Assembly: GCF_047250365.1 (NCBI RefSeq)
Contig: NZ_JBLBVL010000003.1
Coordinates: 1-64,000 of the forward strand
Length of the DNA stretch: 64,000 bases
From: Thaumasiovibrio sp047250365
GTDB lineage: Bacteria; Pseudomonadota; Gammaproteobacteria; Enterobacterales; Vibrionaceae
Reading direction: 5' to 3'
Both the position numbers and the translations under genes were made by a program. This document shows positions 57,888 through 64,000 of this stretch, in pieces; the first letter of the stretch is position 1, and each line of letters starts with the position of its first letter. The notes below the pieces were generated by a model. It worked only from the letters and a program-made list of their open reading frames with translations, had not been told where the DNA came from and did no database searches.

Positions 57888-59693
57888 TTAATCCTCTTTC
57901 TTACGAAAAGCTTTGAATGGGTATCCTTCGTCGGACAAACCCCAGTTAACAAATTCAATTACATTCAGACGCATACCGTGAACCACGCCACTCATAATAC
58001 AAAGAGCAAAGTTCAGTACATGGCCTAGTAGCAGAATCAGGCCTGCGAATAACACACCTGATACAGGTTGTGCTTCCACGACTTGACCAGCCAGTGAGTT
58101 AAATGTCATCGCCAGTGATGCACCTGACAAACCTAGCGCGAATAGACGCATGTAGCTTAGGATGTCACCGAATGCACTGGTGATGTTGTAGATCGCTTTA
58201 GCACCATCTAACGCACGCAATAGCATATCTTTACGGTTATTCACCGGACGATCACTACTGAATACGCAAACAAGGCCAGCACCACCAATCATTAGCAATA
58301 TGCCCAAGAAGTTTCCAAGCCAAGCCCAGATAGTTCCTGTCATACCGAACCATAACAACATGCCACCAAACATGAGTGAGGCCCAACCAAGCGGTGCAAG
58401 TGCACGCAGGTTCGGACGGTTGATGTAGGCGGTCATTACGTTAGCAATGATTAAGTGCACAACCCCTATGAATACCGAAAGTTTCATCATGGCATCATAG
58501 TTGTTCATATCAATGATGTTAAAGAAGCCTAAGAAGCTACCTTCACTTGGTGATACCCCAAAGTAACTACCTGCAAGTACACCCCAAACGATACCCAGTC
58601 CTGACATAAACAGGCCCAAGTTCATTAGGCGTTTACCTTCATTTGAAGCCAATAACTTGTCTTTAAAGAACAAGATAATGAGCCCGAATAAGGCACAGTA
58701 CATTGCATCATTCATAATCATTGCAAAGAACAATGAGAAGGAATAAAACACTAAGTTACCTGGATCCCAAGCACGGTAGTTTGGTGTTTGGAAGAAGCCC
58801 ATTGCTTCTGATCCACCACCCGTTAAATCAGAGTTTTCCAACAATGTTGGTGGCTCGTCTTCAGCGTTTGGTTCTTCAAACACCACGGCAGAACCGTAGG
58901 CTTCAGCAACTTCGATCACGGTTTCTTCTGCATCGGCTGGCATCCAGCCTTGAATGAGGAAGAACGAACCTTCGTCCTGAACACCTGAAGAGGCGAGCAG
59001 AAGTTCGGCGTGATCTTGGCTTGCTGCGAGTGACTGGCTTAGTGGATAAATCCAGCGAGTCAAAGCTTCTCGTTCAGCGAGTAGGTCTTCTAAATGCTGT
59101 TCTGCAATGTCGAGGTATTCTTCGACTGTAGAAATGCTATGACTACCTACATGAGAACGGTCTACAGGCATAAGATCTTCATTCGGCTCTGACTCAGAAA
59201 CAACGACAATATAGGCGTTCTTCTGATCGCGATGAATTTCTTGCCAAGGTTGTTCTACATCATTTAGTGCTGCCATTTTCTTGAGCGGCACCAAGTAGAA
59301 CCAAAAACGCATACCGTTAAGGCTACTAAGCTCTGGAAGTTCGAACTCTCCCCAAGGGCGCAGTAACTGTAGGCGCTCTTTGAGTAAGTCTCGCTTATCT
59401 TGCTGTTGGCGAATGCTTCGCTTATTTTCAAGAATTTGCGCGACCAACTCTTCAATATCCACCAGTTCTTTGTCCGTAACTGGACGACGACGGCGTTCAA
59501 CACGGCTTAACCATGCTAAAGCCTCACTGGCTTCTGTTGGTTGTTGCATCGCTAAGGCACGGTTTGCTTTGGCATTATCTTCACTAAGTGGAATCAAATG
59601 CATGCAACCCAGTGCTTGCAGAGCCATGAGAATTTCTTCACGACGAGACGCTTGTCCACCGAGGGTCAAACGTTTAAGACGTTTAATACTCAT
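57888..59693 (-). CDS. ntpI: V-type ATPase membrane stator subunit I (a)
   Basis: Subunit I (eukaryotic a) forms the ion half-channels beside the K ring and anchors the stalk. The 601-aa product has a soluble N-terminal half (about 1-320, with helical coiled-coil segments) and a C-terminal half with seven to eight membrane helices, including LLRALDGAKAIYNITSAFGDILSYMRLFALGLSG, which holds the conserved Arg facing the ring (YMRLFALG). The ATG overlaps the end of subunit D by four bases. Confidence 0.93.
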   Translation of the reverse strand: MSIKRLKRLTLGGQASRREEILMALQALGCMHLIPLSEDNAKANRALAMQQPTEASEALAWLSRVERRRRPVTDKELVDIEELVAQILENKRSIRQQQDKRDLLKERLQLLRPWGEFELPELSSLNGMRFWFYLVPLKKMAALNDVEQPWQEIHRDQKNAYIVVVSESEPNEDLMPVDRSHVGSHSISTVEEYLDIAEQHLEDLLAEREALTRWIYPLSQSLAASQDHAELLLASSGVQDEGSFFLIQGWMPADAEETVIEVAEAYGSAVVFEEPNAEDEPPTLLENSDLTGGGSEAMGFFQTPNYRAWDPGNLVFYSFSLFFAMIMNDAMYCALFGLIILFFKDKLLASNEGKRLMNLGLFMSGLGIVWGVLAGSYFGVSPSEGSFLGFFNIIDMNNYDAMMKLSVFIGVVHLIIANVMTAYINRPNLRALAPLGWASLMFGGMLLWFGMTGTIWAWLGNFLGILLMIGGAGLVCVFSSDRPVNNRKDMLLRALDGAKAIYNITSAFGDILSYMRLFALGLSGASLAMTFNSLAGQVVEAQPVSGVLFAGLILLLGHVLNFALCIMSGVVHGMRLNVIEFVNWGLSDEGYPFKAFRKKED

Positions 59694-60313
59694 GCTTGGC
59701 CTCCCTGCGTTTTCGCTTGTTGTGCCAGCACTTTTTGTTTTGATAGTTTCGCATTCATAACTGCAGCACGATCCTGATCAGACAGATAGATACCAATCCG
59801 TTTGATGCTCTCTTTTGTTTCTGGGATCAGAACTTTAGAGAATAGGTTTACACGCTGACTAGTTACGCGAGTCGCGTCACTGATCAATTCATAGCGCTTT
59901 TCATAGACAGATAATTCGACACGAAGACGAACCATCTCTTTGAGTTGGCGCACAACACTGTCTACCCAATGTGGGCGAGCGAGATAACTGTACGGAGTAA
60001 CTTCGATTGTAATATCTTCAACCAAAGGAACTCGGCACCCAACAATGTTTTGTGTTACGAGCTCAACGTTACTAACCTTAACAAGGTTGTTGACGTTAAT
60101 CTCTTCACACGCGAGCATCGGAATTGCTTCTTCGACAATTTTGCGCAAATCTGCGACACGTTGTCTTGCATCTCCTAAAGCCAATTCGGCCTTTTTACGC
60201 TCAATCATTAATTGTTGGCGTTTCAGTTCTAACGCAGGCAGGTAGCGGTTATAAGTTTTTAAACTGCGCTTTTGTTTATTTAGCGAGCTTTTGTTTAATG
60301 CTACCTTAGCCAT
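59690..60313 (-). CDS. ntpD: V-type ATPase central shaft subunit D
   Basis: Subunit D is the rotor shaft inside the head, like gamma in F-type enzymes. The 207-aa product is a long N- and C-terminal coiled coil, opening ALNKSSLNKQKRSLKTYNRYLPALELKRQQL, which is the family signature, and with VTSQRVNLFSKVLIPE further on. It lies 3 bases after subunit B and overlaps subunit I by four. Confidence 0.93.
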   Translation of the reverse strand: MAKVALNKSSLNKQKRSLKTYNRYLPALELKRQQLMIERKKAELALGDARQRVADLRKIVEEAIPMLACEEINVNNLVKVSNVELVTQNIVGCRVPLVEDITIEVTPYSYLARPHWVDSVVRQLKEMVRLRVELSVYEKRYELISDATRVTSQRVNLFSKVLIPETKESIKRIGIYLSDQDRAAVMNAKLSKQKVLAQQAKTQGGQA

Positions 60314-60316
60314 GGA

Positions 60317-61690
60317 TTACTCCTCCGTCGCAGCAGCTGGTAGACCCAGTTGCTCAGGATTTGGCCAGTATTTTTCTAACAAGCTATCTTTGATCAGCGT
60401 TTCTTCTGGATCAAAACACTCTGCTAGTACTTTCCAACTGAAGTCCAAGGCATCTTCCAACGTCATGTCCACATCAAGGGTCATGAAGTTGTCACGGAAG
60501 TATTTACCGAATTTTAGGGTTTTCTTGTCGTAATCAGACAGTTCAAACGCCATCGCTTGTTTCTGTTGTGCTTCAACAGCATCAGAATAGAAACGGATCA
60601 TAACGCTCATAATGGCACTGTGATCTTCACGTGTTTCTTTACCAATTACCATCTGCTTTAGACGAGATAGAGAACCGAATGGATCCAATACGCCATCGTG
60701 TAAGTAGAACTGGCCTTCAGTGATGTATCCGGTGTTATCCGGTACTGGGTGCGTAACGTCATTACCAGGCATGGTAGTAACGGCTAGCAAGGTAACAGAA
60801 CCTGCGCCTTTGTAGTCACATGCTTTTTCGTAACGTTTGGCAAGTTGCGAATATAGGTCACCCATATAACCACGGTTTGCAGGGATTTTATCCATTGCAA
60901 CACCAATTTCCTTCATCGCATCAGCGTAGGAGGTCATATCGGTAAGAAGTACAAGTACTTTCTTTCCTTCATCTACTGCAAAGTGCTCGGCAACAGATAG
61001 CGCCATGTCAGGGGCAAGAAGACGTTCTACCGTCGGATCAGATGCTTGGTTTACAAACATTACCGTACGTGAAGATACACCGGCTTCTTCGAACTGTGTT
61101 TTGAAGAAATGGTAATCATCATAGATAAGACCCATTCCGGCAAAAACCACCACATCCGCTTCTGCTTGGATTGCGATACGAGCAAGAAATTTATTGTACG
61201 GTTCACCAGCAACAGAGAAGATAGGGATCTTCTGTGATTCAACCAATGTGTTGAACACATCGATCATAGGGACGTTAGTACGTACCATACGTGAAGCTAA
61301 TGTACGGCGAACAGGGTTAACAGAAGGACCGTCGATTTCCACTTTCGGATCAGCTTCTAGTTCAGGACCTTGGTCAATCGGATGACCCGCACCGTTAAAA
61401 ATACGGCCGAGAACATTCGGTGAGTAGGTCACCTGCATAGGCTGGTCAAGGAAACAAACAGCTGCATTGGTCGAAAGACCTTTACACCCTGCGAACACTT
61501 GAAGTGATACTTCTTCGTTGTCAATTTTAATGATTTGAGCAAGAGAGTAGTTTTCACCATTTTGCTCAATCATTGCGAGGTCACCATATTTGGCTTTCGC
61601 ATTGCTAGAAGTGAGATTGGGCACTTCAACCCGGATTAAATCACCAACGATACTAAGTATGTTGGTATAACGTAATAGACTCTGTGGCAT
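60317..61690 (-). CDS. ntpB: V-type ATPase non-catalytic subunit B
   Basis: Non-catalytic head subunit alternating with A. The 457-aa product has no Walker A, as expected for B; it has PNVLGRIFNGAGHPIDQGPE, NTLVESQKIPIFSVAGEPYN, VLLTDMTSYADAMKEIGVAMDKIP and GSVTLLAVTTMPGNDVTHP, the marks of subunit B. AAGGAA lies before the ATG at 61690, which heads the operon. B as first gene, with A last, is the reverse of the normal A-B neighbourhood. Confidence 0.97.
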   Translation of the reverse strand: MPQSLLRYTNILSIVGDLIRVEVPNLTSSNAKAKYGDLAMIEQNGENYSLAQIIKIDNEEVSLQVFAGCKGLSTNAAVCFLDQPMQVTYSPNVLGRIFNGAGHPIDQGPELEADPKVEIDGPSVNPVRRTLASRMVRTNVPMIDVFNTLVESQKIPIFSVAGEPYNKFLARIAIQAEADVVVFAGMGLIYDDYHFFKTQFEEAGVSSRTVMFVNQASDPTVERLLAPDMALSVAEHFAVDEGKKVLVLLTDMTSYADAMKEIGVAMDKIPANRGYMGDLYSQLAKRYEKACDYKGAGSVTLLAVTTMPGNDVTHPVPDNTGYITEGQFYLHDGVLDPFGSLSRLKQMVIGKETREDHSAIMSVMIRFYSDAVEAQQKQAMAFELSDYDKKTLKFGKYFRDNFMTLDVDMTLEDALDFSWKVLAECFDPEETLIKDSLLEKYWPNPEQLGLPAAATEE

Positions 61691-61764
61691 CCCAATTCCT
61701 TGATAACTGCCTGAATAACGAGTTTTCGATTGATGTTCAATCGGTTCTGATTTTGGCGGTATTT

Positions 61765-61794
61765 ATCATACACACCCCAATAGCACCCGACCAA
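61765..61794 (-). promoter_or_regulatory. Possible sigma-70 promoter of the V-ATPase operon
   Basis: On the minus strand TTGGTC and TATGAT are 18 bases apart, with a TG pair just before the -10 hexamer (extended -10). Transcription would start about 65 bases upstream of the subunit B start codon. Confidence 0.45.
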
Positions 61795-62398
61795 TCTAAA
61801 GCGACAATTTTCAAACTTTCTTCAGATTCTGTTAAGTTGCAATCATTTTTGATACTTACCGTTGAGGCATTGCAACATAAGAACCACAGAATGATTGCAT
61901 TAGAGCTGAAAAAACGTCTTAGCACTGCGCGTTAGAAGACATCACTGAAACATTGTTAACTGTATGTTGTGGCCGTAAGGCTCACTAACGCTGTTAACGC
62001 GGGAATTAGATTACCGTGATTTGAAGACAATGACATAGCAGATATTTTTCACTTCATGTCTAAATGTAAGTTATTGTGTTGTTTGTGTTGTTGGTTTCGG
62101 TTCTAACGATATTTCATATCGGTAATTCCATATGCGTATGGTTTCTCTACTGTAAGTGTGATTAGGGTCTTTTTATGTTGTAAGATATTGAATATAAAGT
62201 CTTATTTAGTGGTATTTTGTGGTTGTTATATAAGCAGTGTGAAAATACCGTTAGCCAGTGCGTGATTGGGTTCACAAAAAAATCGTCAACCATGTATTAT
62301 TTTCGAGTTCTTATTTTTAATAAATATGTAAACGAGAAAATGTTATGCGCATTGTGGGTATGTTATCGTGTTCGGTTTGCTTGTAACGAGGTATTGGT
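61795..62398. other. Gene-free region upstream of the V-ATPase operon
   Basis: About 600 AT-rich bases between the V-ATPase promoter and the orphan terminator at 62399. Small palindromes occur near 62105 (CGATATTTCATATCG) and 62130 (CCATATGCGTATGG). A rightward 63-codon frame (62217-62408) ends in the terminator stem and looks like chance. The terminator implies a rightward transcript, perhaps a small RNA, beginning somewhere in this region. Confidence 0.5.
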
Positions 62399-62421
62399 CA
62401 GGGCGTAACCGCCCTGTTTTT
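62399..62421 (+). terminator. Orphan rightward intrinsic terminator
   Basis: CAGGGCG and CGCCCTG form a perfect 7-bp stem with a TAAC loop followed by TTTTT on the plus strand. No rightward gene lies upstream between it and the V-ATPase operon. On the minus strand no T-tract follows, so it does not serve the HIT gene. Confidence 0.8.
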
Positions 62422-62426
62422 ATGGG

Positions 62427-62861
62427 CTAAGAGTTACGTGGCGAAAATCCATCAATGTGATCAAGCATGGTGGTTAATTCATCAATGAGGGCGGTTTGAT
62501 TGTTAGGGTCGCGCTTTATTCCAGAGGTATTGCCCCAAATCGGACCTGGCCAAGCAACATCGTTTTTATAGCGGGCGATGACATGCCAGTGCAATTGTGG
62601 GACTAAATTGCCTAGTGCACCAAGGTTGATTTTATTGGCGTGAAAATCATGTTCGAGGACTTCAGCAATATGCCCAGACTCCTTAATTAACTGTTGTTGG
62701 TCTTTTTCACTAAGGTGGTGTAGCTCGGTGATGTTAGGACGTTTGGGTACTAGGATGATCCAAGGGCCAATCGCCTCTTTTATCAGGCGTACCTGACACA
62801 GAGGTAGATTGCCGATTAAGCTCGTATCTGCCTCAAGTCGGGGATGTAGGATGAAATCCAT
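62427..62861 (-). CDS. HIT family protein
   Basis: A 144-aa histidine-triad-fold protein, a probable nucleotide hydrolase or transferase. The motif is QLHWHVIAR: H91 and the catalytic H93 are present, while the first His of the usual HxHxH triad is Gln89, a change seen in the bacterial subfamily that reads QLHxHVIAR. An upstream segment WIILVPKRPNITELHHL fits the fold. Substrate not known. Confidence 0.88.
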   Translation of the reverse strand: MDFILHPRLEADTSLIGNLPLCQVRLIKEAIGPWIILVPKRPNITELHHLSEKDQQQLIKESGHIAEVLEHDFHANKINLGALGNLVPQLHWHVIARYKNDVAWPGPIWGNTSGIKRDPNNQTALIDELTTMLDHIDGFSPRNS

Positions 62862-62983
62862 GAAACAATTCCTTTATAGTTGTGTGTAAGTCACAGGGCA
62901 GTGATCAAATTGCCGTTGTGATTGGCGAACTTGATTATGCTTACCTTATCTTAGTAGTACAATATGCTGCCTAAGTGAGAGAT

Positions 62984-63592
62984 ATGATGCAATCAGAATA
63001 TGAGCCAATCCTAGATTTTTGGTTTGGTGAAATGGATGGTGAAGTAACCCGCATTAACCGTAATAAGCTTTGGTTTGGTGGTGATGAAGAGAGTGATACT
63101 GTTATCACGGAAAAATTCCGAGAGTGGGTGAGTAGAGCAAGCCTTGGGCAGTTAAGTGATTGGTGCGAGACGCCACGCGGTACATTGGCTTTGATCATTT
63201 TATTGGATCAGTTTTCGCGCAATATATATCGAGGTCTTTCGGCAGCTTTTCGGCATGATCCCTTTGCGTTGGCTATTTGTAGAAAGGGGCTCTCAGTCAA
63301 CTTTGATCAAGCCCTAATGCCGATAGAGCGTGTATTTTTCTATTTGCCTCTGCAGCATTCAGAGAGTCTAGATGATCAGGAAGAGAGTATTTTCCGTTTT
63401 GATCAATTGCGCAAGCAAGTTAGCCCCGATCACAAGCAGCTGTTTGAGGGATTCTATCAGTATGCGTTGCGTCATTATCATATTGTCCGTGATTTTGGGC
63501 GATTTCCCCACCGTAATGCGGCGTGTGGGCGGCTATCGACGTTGGCGGAGATGGATTGGCTTGCGGTGAGTGGAGAGCGATTTGGGCAATAG
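62984..63592 (+). CDS. DUF924 family protein
   Basis: A 202-aa protein of the DUF924 family (helical, TPR-like): ILDFWFGEM at the start, LALIILLDQFSRNIYRG in the middle and DFGRFPHRNAACGR near the end are its hallmarks. Function not established in bacteria. ATG 62984 is preferred over a GTG three codons earlier; the region GAGAG just before it may serve as ribosome site. It converges on argS. Confidence 0.88.
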   Translation: MMQSEYEPILDFWFGEMDGEVTRINRNKLWFGGDEESDTVITEKFREWVSRASLGQLSDWCETPRGTLALIILLDQFSRNIYRGLSAAFRHDPFALAICRKGLSVNFDQALMPIERVFFYLPLQHSESLDDQEESIFRFDQLRKQVSPDHKQLFEGFYQYALRHYHIVRDFGRFPHRNAACGRLSTLAEMDWLAVSGERFGQ

Positions 63593-63635
63593 GGGATAAG
63601 ACTGTTGCAAAGACCGTTATCGGCAGTGTAAAACG

Positions 63636-63665
63636 ACAAAGCCTTCGCTTCTGCGAAGGCTTTGT
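63636..63665. terminator. Bidirectional terminator between DUF924 gene and argS
   Basis: ACAAAGCCTTCGC and GCGAAGGCTTTGT form a perfect 13-bp stem with a TTCT loop between two convergent genes. Confidence 0.85.
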
Positions 63666-63684
63666 ACTTTCTTTGTACGCTAAA

Positions 63685-64000
63685 TTACATACGTTCTAGC
63701 GTTTCAATGCCAAGCAGGTCTAAACCTTGCTTGATTGTTTTAGCGGTTAGTCGAGCGAGTTTTAGGCGGCTCTGTTTAATGTCATCTTCTGCATTAAGAA
63801 TTGGACATGCTTCATAGAAGCTAGAGAAGTGACCAGCCAGTTCGAATAGGTAAGTACACATAATGTGTGGCTGACCTTCGCGCGCAACGGTCAGTACTGC
63901 TTCTTCAAACTGCAGGAGTTTAGACAGTAGAATTTGCTCTTTTTCATCACCGATAACGATTGGTGCCGTCAGTTCTGTTTCCGCAAGGCCCGAGCGTTTA
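63685..64000 (-). CDS. argS: Arginyl-tRNA synthetase, C-terminal part
   Basis: The minus strand from the right edge reads an open frame of 104 codons to a TAA at 63685-63687, ending LTAKTIKQGLDLLGIETLERM, which is the C-terminus of class I arginyl-tRNA synthetase. It covers part of the anticodon-binding helical domain (HIMCTYLFELAGHFSSFYEACPIL). The rest lies beyond the window. Confidence 0.96.
   Translation of the reverse strand, partial: KRSGLAETELTAPIVIGDEKEQILLSKLLQFEEAVLTVAREGQPHIMCTYLFELAGHFSSFYEACPILNAEDDIKQSRLKLARLTAKTIKQGLDLLGIETLERM

Noticed and set aside
62217..62408. Rightward 63-codon frame before the orphan terminator
   Set aside because: Its end lies in the terminator stem and its sequence looks random; the region more likely makes an RNA than a protein.
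1..64000. tRNA, rRNA, CRISPR arrays, insertion sequences or prophage
   Set aside because: No cloverleaf with a GTTCRA-type T-arm, no spaced direct repeats, and no transposase or integrase frames were seen on either strand.

Overview
This window is chromosomal DNA from a marine gammaproteobacterium, most likely Vibrionaceae. The strongest reason is the uvrB - qrr sRNA - luxO - luxU - yvcK - moaA order, which is the Vibrio quorum-sensing locus. It is backed by very E. coli/Vibrio-like housekeeping proteins (UvrB, Icd, TrxB, ClpA, FtsK) in their usual neighbourhoods (mnmA-hflD-purB, cspD/clpSA/infA/bpt-aat, trxB-cydDC, lrp-ftsK-lolA-rarA-serS). A V-type ATPase whose ring keeps a sodium-site residue set fits a saline habitat. 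The genus cannot be fixed from the sequence alone.

Layout. 0-1.2 kb: the start of a leftward, Mor-like regulator gene running off the edge, then a 1-kb gene-free stretch with a cluster of DnaA-box-like sites. 1.2-7.2 kb: uvrB, a Qrr sRNA with its sigma-54 promoter and LuxO-type sites, luxO, luxU, yvcK, and a LON-domain gene that has its own sigma-54 promoter and an upstream array of LuxO-like half-sites. 7.5-9.8 kb: Moco riboswitch, moaA, an unknown gene in place of moaBCDE, and a 49-aa acidic protein. 10.3-15.9 kb: oppABCDF. 16-20.7 kb: a RoxA-like cupin with a damaged active site, a chemoreceptor, and a porin-like barrel with a CRP-type site. 20.8-25 kb: purB, hflD, mnmA (all leftward, PurR-type box upstream) and rluE. 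25.1-31.6 kb: icd, cspD, clpS-clpA, infA, bpt, aat. 31.6-35.8 kb: glycine-zipper protein, YeiL-like Crp/Fnr regulator, Ser-type sulfatase with its anaerobic maturase. 36-46.5 kb: cydC, cydD, trxB, lrp, ftsK, lolA, rarA. 46.6-54 kb: serS, an Hsp20, a membrane-anchored di-haem peroxidase overlapping a hybrid histidine kinase, and a dicarboxylate/glutamate symporter. 54-61.7 kb: seven-gene V-type ATPase operon. 62-64 kb: an orphan rightward terminator, HIT protein, DUF924 protein and the 3' end of argS.

How the parts relate. LuxU passes phosphate to LuxO, which with sigma-54 drives the Qrr sRNA; the LON-domain gene may belong to the same regulon. The V-ATPase operon is transcribed B-D-I-K-E-X-A, a rotation of the orders known in spirochaetes/chlamydiae (E-X-A-B-D-I-K) and Enterococcus/Thermus (I-K-E-C-F-A-B-D), with the catalytic and non-catalytic head subunits at opposite ends. 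The peroxidase/kinase pair looks like a periplasmic redox-sensing unit. No tRNA, rRNA, CRISPR, insertion sequence or prophage was seen.
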